This document shows positions 49,086 to 59,524 of a DNA stretch of 64,000 nucleotides, piece by piece. Both the position numbers and the translations under genes were made by a program. The notes under the pieces were generated by a model. That model was not told the origin of the DNA and did no database searches. It worked only from the letters and a program-made list of their open reading frames with translations. The stretch comes from Candidatus Pantoea soli (lineage in GTDB: Bacteria; Pseudomonadota; Gammaproteobacteria; Enterobacterales; Enterobacteriaceae): contig NZ_CP032702.1 of the NCBI RefSeq assembly GCF_007833795.1, positions 3,694,529 to 3,758,528 on the forward strand, given 5' to 3'. Within the stretch, counting starts at the first letter, position 1, and each line of letters opens with the position of its first letter.

Positions 49086-50129
49086 ATGACACTGATGCGT
49101 AGCACCGTAGCCCGAATCCTCGCCGCCACCTTCGCCGTAAGCGCGGTTTCTGCTTTTGCCGCCACCGATCTGACGGGCGCAGGCGGGACATTCCCGGCAC
49201 CGGTTTATGCCAAGTGGGCAGCAGAATACCAGCAAGCCACCGGTAGCAAAATTAACTATCAGGGTATTGGTTCTTCGGGCGGCGTGAAGCAAATCATCGC
49301 CAAAACCGTTGATTTTGGTGCGTCCGATGCGCCAATGAAAGAAGAAGATCTGCAGAAAAACGGCCTGTTCCAGTTCCCGACCGTGATTGGTGGCGTGGTG
49401 CTGGCTGTTAACATTCCGGGCGTGAAATCGGGTCAGCTGACGCTGGACGGTAAAACCGTCGGTGATATCTACCTCGGCAACATCAAAAAATGGAACGACC
49501 CGGCGATCACTAAACTGAATCCGGGCATCAAACTGCCTGACACCAACATCAACGTGGTGCGCCGCGCGGATGGTTCCGGCACCTCTTTCGTGTTCACCAG
49601 CTACCTGTCTAAAGTGAACGAAGAGTGGAACAGCAAAATCGGCAAAGGCAACACCGTTAACTGGCCAACCGGTCTGGGCGGTAAAGGCAACGATGGCGTG
49701 GCAGCATTTGTCCAGCGTCTGCCGGGCTCCATTGGTTACGTGGAGTATGCCTACGCCAAGCAGAACAACCTGACCTACACCAAACTGATGGATGCAGACG
49801 GCAAAGCCGTGGCTCCGGGTGAAACCAGCTTCGCTAACGCGGCGAAAGGCGCAGACTGGAGCAAAACCTTTGCGCAGGATCTGACCTTCCAGAAAGGCAA
49901 CGACGCGTGGCCAATCACCTCCACCACGTTCATTCTGATCTACAAACAGCAGGCGAACGCGGAGAAGGGCAGCGAAGTGCTGAAGTTCTTTGACTGGGCT
50001 TACAAAGGCGGCAGCAAGACGGCCACCGCGCTGGATTATGCCGCTCTGCCGGAAAGCGTAGCGAACCAGGTGCGCGCTGCCTGGAAAGCCAATATCAAAG
50101 ACAGCTCCGGTAAAGCGCTGTACCAGTAA
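49086..50129 (+). CDS. pstS: Phosphate ABC transporter substrate-binding protein
   Basis: Periplasmic phosphate receptor, 347-aa precursor. The signal peptide ends about VSAFA-ATDL. Phosphate-binding loops are [32 protein letters not shown] and [16 protein letters not shown] precedes the ATG. First gene of the Pho-regulated pstSCAB-phoU operon. Confidence 0.98.
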   Translation: MTLMRSTVARILAATFAVSAVSAFAATDLTGAGGTFPAPVYAKWAAEYQQATGSKINYQGIGSSGGVKQIIAKTVDFGASDAPMKEEDLQKNGLFQFPTVIGGVVLAVNIPGVKSGQLTLDGKTVGDIYLGNIKKWNDPAITKLNPGIKLPDTNINVVRRADGSGTSFVFTSYLSKVNEEWNSKIGKGNTVNWPTGLGGKGNDGVAAFVQRLPGSIGYVEYAYAKQNNLTYTKLMDADGKAVAPGETSFANAAKGADWSKTFAQDLTFQKGNDAWPITSTTFILIYKQQANAEKGSEVLKFFDWAYKGGSKTATALDYAALPESVANQVRAAWKANIKDSSGKALYQ

Positions 50130-50216
50130 GTGAACCACCTGGCCTGCGATAGCTGCAGGCCAGCCTGACGGGCGGCCGCTGTGCCGCCCTGATTACCCCC
50201 TGAGAACGAGAATTGT

Positions 50217-51179
50217 ATGGCTGCCACTAAGCCGACGTTTAAAGCACCGGGCAAGCAAGGCGACATGATTTTCGGCGCGATGGTTAAGCTGTCAGCGCTG
50301 ATTGTGTTATTGCTGCTGGGCGGCATTATCGTCTCCCTGATTTTCTCCTCCTGGCCGAGCATCCAGAAGTTTGGCTTCTCCTTTCTGTGGACCAAAACCT
50401 GGGATGCGCCCAACGAACAATTCGGTGCGCTGGTGCCAATCTACGGCACCCTCGTTACCTCGCTGATCGCCCTGATCATCGCCGTACCGGTGAGCTTCGG
50501 CATTGCCCTGTTTCTCACCGAGCTGGCACCCGGCTGGCTGCGTCGTCCGCTGGGCACGGCGATTGAACTGCTGGCGGCGATCCCCAGCATCGTGTACGGC
50601 ATGTGGGGCCTGTTTATTTTCGCGCCGCTGTTTGCTGAATATTTCCAGACGCCGGTCGGCGAGGTACTGGCCAATATTCCGATTGTGGGGGCACTGTTCT
50701 CCGGCCCGGCATTTGGTATTGGCATCCTGGCGGCTGGCGTTATTCTCGCCATCATGATTATTCCGTATATCGCTTCCGTCATGCGTGACGTGTTTGAGCA
50801 GACGCCGGTGATGATGAAAGAGTCGGCCTACGGTATTGGCTGCACCACCTGGGAAGTGATCTGGCGCATCGTGCTGCCGTTCACCAAAAATGGCGTGATC
50901 GGCGGCGTCATGTTGGGGCTGGGCCGCGCGCTGGGTGAAACCATGGCGGTAACCTTTATCATCGGTAATACCTACCAGCTCGACAACGCGTCGCTGTTTA
51001 TGCCGGGCAACAGCATCACCTCGGCACTGGCGAACGAATTCGCCGAAGCGGAATCCGGCGTGCACGTCGCGGCGCTGATGGAGCTGGGCCTGATCCTGTT
51101 TGTGATCACCTTTATCGTGCTGGCGATCTCCAAACTGATGATCCTGCGTCTGGCGAAAAGTGAAGGAGCCCGTTCATGA
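50217..51179 (+). CDS. pstC: Phosphate ABC transporter permease PstC
   Basis: 320-aa inner-membrane permease (319 in E. coli) with six helices and the EAA loop ([20 protein letters not shown]) that docks on PstB. It overlaps pstA by ATGA. Confidence 0.98.
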   Translation: MAATKPTFKAPGKQGDMIFGAMVKLSALIVLLLLGGIIVSLIFSSWPSIQKFGFSFLWTKTWDAPNEQFGALVPIYGTLVTSLIALIIAVPVSFGIALFLTELAPGWLRRPLGTAIELLAAIPSIVYGMWGLFIFAPLFAEYFQTPVGEVLANIPIVGALFSGPAFGIGILAAGVILAIMIIPYIASVMRDVFEQTPVMMKESAYGIGCTTWEVIWRIVLPFTKNGVIGGVMLGLGRALGETMAVTFIIGNTYQLDNASLFMPGNSITSALANEFAEAESGVHVAALMELGLILFVITFIVLAISKLMILRLAKSEGARS

Positions 51180-52063
51180 CAGCGATTGAAATGCAGGCGC
51201 GTGCGGAACTGGAAGCGTCGCGTCGTAAAATGCAGGCGTGGCGCAGCACCAAGAATAAAATTGCCCTGACGTTATCCCTGCTGACGATGGCGTTTGGTCT
51301 GTTCTGGCTGATCTGGATTCTGTTTACTACCGTGACCAAAGGCATTGATGGCCTGAGCTGGTCGCTGTTCACAGAATCCACGCCGCCCCCCAATACCGCC
51401 GGCGGCGGTCTGGCGAACGCCCTCGCCGGCAGCGGCCTGCTGATTTTCTGGTCCACCTTTTTTGGCACGCCGCTGGGCATTATGGCGGGTATCTACCTGG
51501 CAGAGTATGGCCGGAAGCACTGGCTGGCCGAGGTGATCCGTTTCATCAATGACATTCTGCTCTCCGCGCCGTCCATTGTGGTGGGCCTGTTTGTCTATAC
51601 CCTTGTGGTATCGCAGATGCAGCACTTTTCCGGCTGGGCCGGCGTGGTGGCGCTGGCGCTGCTGCAAATTCCGATCGTGATCCGTACGACGGAAAACATG
51701 CTGCGGCTGGTGCCGGACAGTATGCGTGAAGCCGCCTACGCGCTGGGCACGCCAAAATGGAAGATGATCTCTGCTATCACGCTGAAAGCCTCGGTGTCCG
51801 GCATCATCACCGGCGTGCTGCTGGCGATTGCGCGTATTGCCGGTGAAACCGCCCCGCTGCTGTTTACCGCGCTGTCGAACCAGTTCTGGAGCACTGACAT
51901 GATGCAGCCGCTGGCCAACCTGCCGGTGACCATCTTTAAATTCGCCATGAGCCCGTTTGCCGAATGGCAAAGTCTGGCGTGGGCGGGTGTGCTGATTATT
52001 ACGCTGTGCGTGCTGTTGCTGAACATTGTCGCGCGCGTGGTTTTCGCCAAAGGCAAACACTAA
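51176..52063 (+). CDS. pstA: Phosphate ABC transporter permease PstA
   Basis: 295-aa inner-membrane permease, partner of PstC. The EAA loop is [20 protein letters not shown]. The start overlaps the pstC stop. Confidence 0.98.
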   Translation: MTAIEMQARAELEASRRKMQAWRSTKNKIALTLSLLTMAFGLFWLIWILFTTVTKGIDGLSWSLFTESTPPPNTAGGGLANALAGSGLLIFWSTFFGTPLGIMAGIYLAEYGRKHWLAEVIRFINDILLSAPSIVVGLFVYTLVVSQMQHFSGWAGVVALALLQIPIVIRTTENMLRLVPDSMREAAYALGTPKWKMISAITLKASVSGIITGVLLAIARIAGETAPLLFTALSNQFWSTDMMQPLANLPVTIFKFAMSPFAEWQSLAWAGVLIITLCVLLLNIVARVVFAKGKH

Positions 52064-52104
52064 TTTTCCGGCGCGGCTTCGGCGGCGCTGCACATGAGAG
52101 ATGA

Positions 52105-52881
<777 letters not shown>

Positions 52882-52895
52882 TTCAGGAGACGCCC

Positions 52896-53630
52896 ATGGA
52901 TAATTTAAATCTGAACAAACACATCTCCGGTCAGTTTAACGCCGAACTGGAGCACATCCGCACCCAGGTGATGATCATGGGTGGCATGGTTGAGCAGCAG
53001 CTCACCGATGCCATTACCGCGATGCATAATCAGGATGGCGAACTGGCGCGACGCGTGATCGAAGGCGACCAGAAGGTCAACATGATGGAAGTGGAGATTG
53101 ATGAAGCCTGCGTGCGCATCATCGCCAAGCGCCAGCCGACCGCCAGCGATTTGCGGCTGGTCATGGCGATCATCAAAACCATTTCGGAACTGGAACGCAT
53201 CGGTGACGTGGCGGAAAAGATCAGCCGTACCGCGCTGGAGAAGTTTGGTCAGCAGCATTTACCGCTGCTGGTGAGCCTGGAATCGCTGGGCCATCACACC
53301 GTGCAGATGCTGCATGACGTGCTGGACGCCTTTGCGCGGATGGATCTGAATGAAGCCATCAAAATCTACCGCGAAGACAAAAAGGTGGATAAAGAGTACG
53401 AGGGCATTGTGCGTCAGCTGATGACCTACATGATGGAAGATCCGCGCACCATTCCGAGCGTGCTGACCGCGCTGTTCTGCGCCCGCGCCATTGAGCGTAT
53501 CGGTGACCGCTGCCAGAACATCTGTGAAATCATCTTCTACTTTGTAAAAGGTCAGGATTTCCGCCATGTGGGCGGTGACCGGCTGGATGAACTGCTGTCA
53601 GGCGATGACGGCAGCAATAAACCCTCCTGA
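52896..53630 (+). CDS. phoU: Phosphate signalling protein PhoU
   Basis: 244 aa (241 in E. coli), two three-helix PhoU repeats with the metal-binding E(R)IGD segments: [12 protein letters not shown] in the first and [12 protein letters not shown] in the second. It connects PstB status to PhoR and keeps the Pho regulon off in phosphate-rich conditions. Confidence 0.98.
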   Translation: MDNLNLNKHISGQFNAELEHIRTQVMIMGGMVEQQLTDAITAMHNQDGELARRVIEGDQKVNMMEVEIDEACVRIIAKRQPTASDLRLVMAIIKTISELERIGDVAEKISRTALEKFGQQHLPLLVSLESLGHHTVQMLHDVLDAFARMDLNEAIKIYREDKKVDKEYEGIVRQLMTYMMEDPRTIPSVLTALFCARAIERIGDRCQNICEIIFYFVKGQDFRHVGGDRLDELLSGDDGSNKPS

Positions 53631-53749
53631 TCGTCTTATAGGCTGCCTGTTCACGCTATGGCGGGCGGGCAGCCCTGCCGATTTCTGCCTGGTCTCCGCA
53701 CCGCACGCTCTTTATACTTGGCGCACTTTTTACTGCCAGGTACCCTGAC

Positions 53750-54988
53750 ATGTCTTCTGTAAAACCCGCTAAAACCGCCGTCACGCCCGCCAAAGCGATG
53801 CTGGCCGCCATCAGTGGCTACGCGATGGATGGATTTGATCTGCTGATTCTTGGCTTTATGTTACCGGCGATCAGCGTATCGCTGGCGCTCGATCCGTCGC
53901 AGGCCGGATCGCTGGTTACCTGGACGCTGATCGGTGCGGTGGTGGGCGGCATTGTCTTTGGCCATCTCAGCGACCGTTTTGGCCGCATCCGTATGCTGAC
54001 CGTCACCATTCTGATGTTCTCGGTGTTTACCGGGCTGTGCGCCGTGGCGCAGGGCTACCGGGATTTGCTGGCTTACCGTACGCTGGCAGGCATGGGGCTG
54101 GGTGGCGAGTTCGGCATTGGTATGGCGCTGATTGCGGAAGCCTGGCCGAAAGAGAAGCGTAACCGTGCCTCGGCGTGGGTCGGCATTGGCTGGCAGCTTG
54201 GCGTGCTGCTGGCGGCCTTCATTACGCCAGCGCTGCTCGGCGTGATTGGCTGGCGCGGCATGTTCCTGGTCGGACTGCTGCCGGCGCTGGCATCGTTTGT
54301 TATCCGCCGATCCCTGGGGGAGCCGGAAACCTTCACCCGCCATGCAGAACGCACGCCGCCGCTGTCGTTTGGCGCGCGTCTCCGGCTGCTGTTTGCCGAC
54401 CGCGCCACCGGCAAAGCCAGCCTGGGCATTTTTATCCTTTGTTCCGTGCAGAACTTTGGCTATTACGGGCTGATGATCTGGATGCCAAACTATCTCTCTT
54501 CCAGCTTCGGCTTCAGCCTCACCAAATCCGGCCTGTGGACGGCGGTCACGGTGGTAGGCATGACCTTCGGCATCTGGCTGTTTGGCGTGCTGGCAGACCG
54601 TTTCGCCCGCTGGAAAATTTTCCTGCTGTATCAGTTTGGCGCAGTGGTTATGGTGGTGATTTACGCTCAGCTGCGTGACCCGACGGTCATGCTGTTTACC
54701 GGCGCGCTGATGGGCATGTTCGTGAATGGCATGATAGGCGGTTACGGTGCGCTGATTTCCGATACCTTTCCGCCGCAGGCGCGGGCCACAGCGCAGAATG
54801 TGTTATTTAACCTCGGACGCGGCGTCGGCGGTTTTGGCCCGCTGGTAATCGGTATGCTGGCAACCCATATCGCCTTTAGTGCCGCTATTACTCTGCTGGC
54901 GCTGATTTATCTGCTGGATATCCTCGCCACGCTGTTTCTGCTGCCGAAGCAGCAGGGCAACGAGGATTCCCTGGGCGCGATTGGCTGA
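53750..54988 (+). CDS. MFS transporter, aromatic acid:H+ symporter-like
   Basis: A 412-aa, 12-helix major facilitator. Helix 1 carries the DGFD motif (GYAMDGFDLLILGFMLP) characteristic of the AAHS/PcaK-type carboxylate symporters. Motif A (GHLSDRFGRIR) follows helix 2 and an acidic GLGGEFGIGMALIAE lies in helix 4. The substrate cannot be named. It begins 120 bp after phoU behind a TATACT -10 (53713-53718), so it is probably transcribed separately. It is not part of the E. coli pst locus. Confidence 0.85.
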   Translation: MSSVKPAKTAVTPAKAMLAAISGYAMDGFDLLILGFMLPAISVSLALDPSQAGSLVTWTLIGAVVGGIVFGHLSDRFGRIRMLTVTILMFSVFTGLCAVAQGYRDLLAYRTLAGMGLGGEFGIGMALIAEAWPKEKRNRASAWVGIGWQLGVLLAAFITPALLGVIGWRGMFLVGLLPALASFVIRRSLGEPETFTRHAERTPPLSFGARLRLLFADRATGKASLGIFILCSVQNFGYYGLMIWMPNYLSSSFGFSLTKSGLWTAVTVVGMTFGIWLFGVLADRFARWKIFLLYQFGAVVMVVIYAQLRDPTVMLFTGALMGMFVNGMIGGYGALISDTFPPQARATAQNVLFNLGRGVGGFGPLVIGMLATHIAFSAAITLLALIYLLDILATLFLLPKQQGNEDSLGAIG

Positions 54989-55003
54989 TCGCAGCCAGGG
55001 CGG

Positions 55004-55672
55004 CTAGGCGGCTGACACCAGATCCCACCCGCGGGCGCGCCACAGGGCCGGCAGCTGCGCCATATCATCAAAGCGCGTCACCAGCGGGTGATCAATCGGC
55101 GGGTTATGGGCGTCAGCGCAGTAATAAAACACCGGCATGCCGGCGGCCACGCCGGCGCGGGCGCCCGCCTCAGAGTCATCCACCAGAATACAGCGCTCAA
55201 CGGGCACCTGCATCTGTGCAGCCGCGTGGTACATCAGCGCCGGGTCCGGCTTCCAGCGCTGAATGTCATAACCGCTGAACAGGCGCCCTTCCAGCCAGGG
55301 CAGCATGCCGGTCAGCCCCAGCGAATGCTGCATCTTTTTAACCGTCCCGTTGGAGACCACGCACATCGGGACGGTAATGCTCTCCACCAGCGCCTTTGCC
55401 CCGGCAATCGGCTGCAGCGCCAGATCGAACAGGCGCGCCACCTCCGCCCGATAGGCGGTTTCCACCTCATCCTGCGGCAGCGTAACCTGATGCTGCGCCG
55501 CAACGTCACGGATGATGTCGTAGAGTTTTACCCCTTTGTACTGCTCAAACATCTGCTGCAGCGAGAGGTGCAGGCCGTAGCGGGCAAAGGTGTTGACGTA
55601 GGATTGGGTACAGAGCATTTCGCTATCCACCAGCGTGCCGTCGCAATCAAAAAAGATACATTCAACTGACAT
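55004..55672 (-). CDS. yieH: 6-phosphogluconate phosphatase YieH (HAD superfamily)
   Basis: 222 aa (221 in E. coli). HAD motif I is FFDCDGTLVDSE, motif II VVSNGTVKKMQ, motif III K in RWKPDPAL and motif IV ILVDDSEAGA. It has a helical cap of the beta-phosphoglucomutase type. The E. coli protein hydrolyses 6-phosphogluconate and related sugar phosphates. Divergent from adeP. Confidence 0.93.
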   Translation of the reverse strand: MSVECIFFDCDGTLVDSEMLCTQSYVNTFARYGLHLSLQQMFEQYKGVKLYDIIRDVAAQHQVTLPQDEVETAYRAEVARLFDLALQPIAGAKALVESITVPMCVVSNGTVKKMQHSLGLTGMLPWLEGRLFSGYDIQRWKPDPALMYHAAAQMQVPVERCILVDDSEAGARAGVAAGMPVFYYCADAHNPPIDHPLVTRFDDMAQLPALWRARGWDLVSAA

Positions 55673-55738
55673 CGTGTCTCATCCTTTTAGTAAATAATCA
55701 GCTGTCACTCTAGCGCACTGAGCGCAGAAAGCGACTGC

Positions 55739-55754
55739 GGGCAACCGGTTGCGA
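55739..55754. promoter_or_regulatory. Candidate PurR operator between yieH and adeP
   Basis: GGGCAACCGGTTGCGA contains a perfect palindromic core GCAACCGGTTGC that fits the PurR consensus core GCAANCGNTTNC; only the outer bases differ. It lies about 70 bp before adeP. Confidence 0.7.
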
Positions 55755-55823
55755 AAAATCCGTGTTTTGCCGCGCCAAAGCCTATAGGATACGCGGCGAT
55801 AAATTTTTCATCGGAATAGCGAC

Positions 55824-57137
55824 ATGACTAAGCAGGGCCTATTGCAGCGCATCTTCCGGCTGCAGGAACACGGGACAACCGCGCGGACCGAAATGATTGC
55901 CGGTTTTACCACTTTCCTGACGATGGTCTACATCGTCTTCGTTAACCCGCAGATTCTCGGCGCGGCAGGCATGGATACCCAGGCGGTATTTGTAACCACC
56001 TGCCTGATTGCGGCCTTTGGCAGCATCCTGATGGGGCTGGTGGCGAATCTGCCGGTCGCGCTGGCACCGGCAATGGGGCTGAATGCGTTTTTCGCGTTTG
56101 TGGTGGTTGGCGCGATGGGTTATTCGTGGCAGGTTGGCATGGGCGCGATCTTCTGGGGCGCGCTGGGTCTGCTGATCCTGACCCTGCTGCGCGTGCGCTA
56201 CTGGATGATTGCCAATATTCCGCTCAGCCTGCGGGTGGGCATTACGGCCGGTATCGGGCTGTTTATTGCCCTGATGGGGCTGAAAAACGCCGGCATTATC
56301 GTCCCCAATGCCGGGACGCTCGTCAGCGTGGGTAACCTGACTTCCCACAGCGTGCTGCTGGGGGCGTTGGGCTTTTTCATCATTGCCATTCTCGCCTCGC
56401 GCAATATTCATGCGGCGGTGCTGGTTTCAATGGTCGTGACCACGGCGATTGGGCTGCTGCTGGGTGACGTCAAATTCACCGGGGTCTTTGCCGCACCGCC
56501 GGCCATCACCGCTGTCGTGGGCCAGGTGGACATTAAAGGTGCGCTCAACGTTGGCATGGCCGGGGTGATCTTCTCCTTTATGCTGGTTAACCTGTTCGAC
56601 TCGTCGGGTACGCTGATTGGCGTGACGGACAAAGCCGGGCTGACCAACGAGAAAGGCACCTTCCCGCGCATGCAGCAGGCGTTGTATGTAGACAGCATCA
56701 GCTCGGTAACGGGTTCGCTGGCGGGGACCTCGTCGGTCACGGCCTATATCGAAAGCTCCTCAGGCGTGGCGGCAGGGGGCCGTACCGGCCTGATGGCGGT
56801 GGTGACCGGCGTTCTGTTCCTGCTGGTGATGTTCCTCTCGCCGCTGGCCGCAATGGTTCCCGCCTATGCTGCTGCCGGCGCGCTGATTTATGTCGGGGTG
56901 CTGATGACCGCCTCGCTGTCGCGCGTGCGCTGGGACGATCTCACTGAAGCCGTACCGGCTTTTGTCACGGCGGTGATGATGCCGTTCAGTTTCTCGATCA
57001 CGGAAGGGATTGCGCTTGGCTTTATTGCCTGGTGTGTGATGAAGCTTGGCACCGGACGCTGGCGTGAAATCAGCCCATGTGTGGTGGTGGTAGCGCTGCT
57101 GTTTGTGCTGAAAATTGCCTTTATCGACGCGCACTGA
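55824..57137 (+). CDS. adeP: Adenine permease AdeP (NCS2/AzgA-like family)
   Basis: 437-aa inner-membrane purine:H+ symporter with 13-14 hydrophobic segments. It is highly similar to E. coli AdeP/YieG: AGFTTFLTMVYIVFVNPQIL at the start, the NLPVALAPAMGLNAFF segment, the substrate-site region NLFDSSGTLIGVTDKAGL, and the end LKIAFIDAH. Likely controlled by PurR through the upstream palindrome. Confidence 0.94.
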   Translation: MTKQGLLQRIFRLQEHGTTARTEMIAGFTTFLTMVYIVFVNPQILGAAGMDTQAVFVTTCLIAAFGSILMGLVANLPVALAPAMGLNAFFAFVVVGAMGYSWQVGMGAIFWGALGLLILTLLRVRYWMIANIPLSLRVGITAGIGLFIALMGLKNAGIIVPNAGTLVSVGNLTSHSVLLGALGFFIIAILASRNIHAAVLVSMVVTTAIGLLLGDVKFTGVFAAPPAITAVVGQVDIKGALNVGMAGVIFSFMLVNLFDSSGTLIGVTDKAGLTNEKGTFPRMQQALYVDSISSVTGSLAGTSSVTAYIESSSGVAAGGRTGLMAVVTGVLFLLVMFLSPLAAMVPAYAAAGALIYVGVLMTASLSRVRWDDLTEAVPAFVTAVMMPFSFSITEGIALGFIAWCVMKLGTGRWREISPCVVVVALLFVLKIAFIDAH

Positions 57138-57143
57138 CAGTGC

Positions 57144-57168
57144 AGGCCGCGCAGCGACGGCCTTTTTT
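57144..57168 (+). terminator. adeP terminator
   Basis: AGGCCG / CGGCCT stem, 8-nt loop, then six T, ending at the convergent yieE stop. Confidence 0.85.
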
Positions 57169-57932
57169 CACGGATGATGGTCAACTGCCGGCGCGCTGCC
57201 GCTGCGTTCGCCCGGCAGGCTGGTGAGCCGCAGCGTGCGTGGCCCGATATTGGGTTTACTCATCTCCACCTCGCGCAGCGCATGCCACTGCTGCTGCGCG
57301 TCGATTTCCCACAGGTGCAGCCGCTCCGTGGCGGGCGACAACGCACATGACCACACCAGCGTCGGTTCGGCATCACACACCGCCTGAATATCCGGAAACA
57401 CGGTGGAGCGCAGACGACCTGCCGCCGGATGCAGGCGCAGCGAATCAATGCCGCCGTCCGTTGCACCCGTCAGCTTGAGAATGCTCTGGCGCAGCGTCCA
57501 GATCTGCGTGACCGCTTCCATAAAGTCCTGCTGCGCGTTGATCCACGCTTTTTCACCGGAGGAGAGATCCTGCGTCAGCGCATCCTGCGTCTGGCGGCTG
57601 TGCGCGCGCACAATCTCCATATCCAGGCCGGCACGTCCGCCTTCTTCCGCCAGCAGTACGCCGACCATGTTACCGGCATAGGCGATACTGAAATCAGGCA
57701 GCTGCGGATCGGCAAAGCAGGGGCGACCGGTGCTGCTGGTGATCAGCATCGGGAGTGTCTGAATGCCATAAACGCGCAGCATCAGCTGCGCCAGCAGTTC
57801 ACGCGCGGCCAGAAAGCGGCCGCGCCGCTTGTCGGGCAGGCGTTCAGCGCTGTTGATCACGTCCTGTGGTACCCGCGTTGTTCCGGCAGAGAGTGGCGGG
57901 TTACCCATCCAACGCACAAAATGACTAGCCAT
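57168..57932 (-). CDS. yieE: 4'-phosphopantetheinyl transferase superfamily protein YieE
   Basis: 254 aa (249 in E. coli), a two-domain Sfp-like fold. The first metal-binding motif is present (AGLDMEIVRA). The second motif, normally W-x-x-K-E-(A/S)-x-x-K, reads WTLRQSILK: the KE pair is replaced by RQ while the last Lys is kept. E. coli YieE shows a similar change. CoA-dependent carrier-protein modification is therefore uncertain, although the fold is clear. CGGAG precedes the ATG. Convergent with adeP. Confidence 0.85.
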   Translation of the reverse strand: MASHFVRWMGNPPLSAGTTRVPQDVINSAERLPDKRRGRFLAARELLAQLMLRVYGIQTLPMLITSSTGRPCFADPQLPDFSIAYAGNMVGVLLAEEGGRAGLDMEIVRAHSRQTQDALTQDLSSGEKAWINAQQDFMEAVTQIWTLRQSILKLTGATDGGIDSLRLHPAAGRLRSTVFPDIQAVCDAEPTLVWSCALSPATERLHLWEIDAQQQWHALREVEMSKPNIGPRTLRLTSLPGERSGSAPAVDHHP

Positions 57933-58221
57933 CTGTCGCTCCGTGAAAATGGTCGGATAATCATCAGCGCCATTGTAAGAATTTTCTCATGGGTTTGCAT
58001 CCGGCTTGCAGCAGGAAGGGATGAAATTCAGATAAGGACGAAAGTGAGTTTTCTTCACGCTGCATTTGCAGATGAAGCTTTTGCATCTGACCGGCAGATG
58101 GGGTGATGAAGCTGCCGTTGTGGTGTAGGATTTGGTCGTTAAAAAAAAGCACAGTGACGTGCGTAAACGATTATTCACCCACCTTAAGTGCACATGATTC
58201 AGGATGCACGCCGGAGCTGTT
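57933..58221. other. Divergent yieE / RutF-like intergenic region
   Basis: About 290 bp with no supported gene. It contains an A-run (58140-58147) and must hold the promoters of both flanking genes; I see no clear -35/-10 pair or operator. Confidence 0.5.
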
Positions 58222-58731
58222 ATGTCTTTTACCTCACCTGATCGCCAGGAATCGATTTCGCTTGATGCCTTTCGCCATGGCATGCGCCGTCTTACCGCTG
58301 GCGTATCGCTGGTCACCACCGAATACCAGGGCGAAAAACTGGGGCTGATAGCCACCTCAGTGAGTTCACTGGCCGCTGAACCGCCCAGCCTGCTGGTATG
58401 CGTTAATCGCAGCGCCTCCAGCCATGATGCATTTCTGCAAAGCGGCCATTTTGCCGTGAACGTGCTGCGGGAGCGACATGATGCGCTGTGCGCGCAGTTC
58501 AGTCAGCCCGCCCGCCGTGCCGAACGTTTTCACAGTGGTGAATGGCAGACGCTGCAGACCGGCGCGCCGGTACTGGCTGATGCGCTGGTGAGTTTTGACT
58601 GTCAGCTGGAGCAGGCGGTGGAATGGCATACGCACAGCGTTCTGCTGGCGCGTATCGTGGGGATCGCTCTGCCGGGCGAAGCGGCAGAGCCCATGGTGTA
58701 CTTCAACAGCGGTTTTCACTCGCTGGGATAA
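58222..58731 (+). CDS. Flavin reductase domain protein, RutF/HpaC-like
   Basis: 169-aa FMN-binding split-barrel protein. The core LTAGVSLVTTEYQGEKLGL, SSLAAEPPSLLVCVNRSASS and ALVSFDCQLEQAVEWHTH follow RutF/HpaC-type NADH:flavin oxidoreductases, which supply reduced flavin to monooxygenases. The ATG at 58222 follows GGAG at 5 nt; an earlier ATG at 58204 lacks a site. No monooxygenase gene is beside it. It converges on a RutE-like gene (10-bp gap). Confidence 0.82.
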   Translation: MSFTSPDRQESISLDAFRHGMRRLTAGVSLVTTEYQGEKLGLIATSVSSLAAEPPSLLVCVNRSASSHDAFLQSGHFAVNVLRERHDALCAQFSQPARRAERFHSGEWQTLQTGAPVLADALVSFDCQLEQAVEWHTHSVLLARIVGIALPGEAAEPMVYFNSGFHSLG

Positions 58732-58741
58732 CGCGCGAAAC

Positions 58742-59332
58742 TCAGGCGAATTTGCTGGCTTCTTCAAAACGCAGGCGCGGTAAGCGCGCATGCAGCCTGC
58801 TGGCGTCGCCGTAGCCGAGGTTGATCAGTACGTTTACCTGCCATTTGCTTTCGCTGAAGAAAGCCGCGTTGATTTTTGCCGGATCGAATCCTGACATCGG
58901 ACCGGCATCCAGCCCCAGCGATCGCGCCGCCAGAATCAGATAGCCCGCCTGCAGACTGCTGTTACGAAACGCCGTCTCTTTTGCCAGTTCCGGACTGCTG
59001 GTGAACCAGCTGCGCGCGTCACCGTGCGGAAACAGCTTTGGCAGCACTTCATAAAACGCCGGATCCCACGCCACAATGACCGTGACCGGTGCCGCCATGG
59101 TTTTATCCACATTGCCCGAGGAGAGCGCCGGTTTCAGCTTTGCTTTGCCTTCCGGCGAGGTCACGAACACAAAGCGACCCGGCGAACAGTTGGCGGAGGT
59201 TGGCCCCAGCGCGGTCAGCGTATAAAGCTGCTGCAGAACCTCCTGCGCAACCGGCTTATCCTGCCAGTAACTGTGGGTGCGGGCTTCAGTAAACAGCGCA
59301 TCAAGCGCCGCGCTGTCGAGCGGTATACTCAT
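58742..59332 (-). CDS. Nitroreductase-family protein, RutE-like (malonic semialdehyde reductase-like)
   Basis: 196 aa, the length of RutE, with the distinctive segments [50 protein letters not shown] and [11 protein letters not shown]. RutE reduces malonic semialdehyde (or 3-hydroxypropionate precursors) in uracil breakdown. The other rut genes are absent here. The ATG at 59332 follows AGGAG; a longer frame to 59410 is unsupported. Confidence 0.88.
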   Translation of the reverse strand: MSIPLDSAALDALFTEARTHSYWQDKPVAQEVLQQLYTLTALGPTSANCSPGRFVFVTSPEGKAKLKPALSSGNVDKTMAAPVTVIVAWDPAFYEVLPKLFPHGDARSWFTSSPELAKETAFRNSSLQAGYLILAARSLGLDAGPMSGFDPAKINAAFFSESKWQVNVLINLGYGDASRLHARLPRLRFEEASKFA

Positions 59333-59491
59333 GTTTCTCTCCTGTTCAGGCCCCGATACGTGCCTGATTTTTAGCATGAATAATGAAGGCGGCCGGTGTG
59401 CGTCAGCCACGGCCAGCTTTCGTTATACTGCAAAGCAGAGAGGGAGCCAAATAACAAAGACGTATGTTAAAACGCGGCGGATGGGCCGGCG

Positions 59492-59511
59492 TGGCCGTCC
59501 GCAGACGGCCA
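59492..59511. repeat. Inverted repeat downstream of mnmE
   Basis: TGGCCGTC / GACGGCCA with a 4-nt loop, about 14 bp beyond the mnmE stop; no U-run, so a weak or Rho-assisted 3' end. Confidence 0.5.
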
Positions 59512-59524
59512 GCGCGGGGAGGGG

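Noticed and set aside
49029..50138. 369-codon minus-strand ORF
   Set aside because: Antisense to pstS and would read through the ribosome-binding site of pstS.
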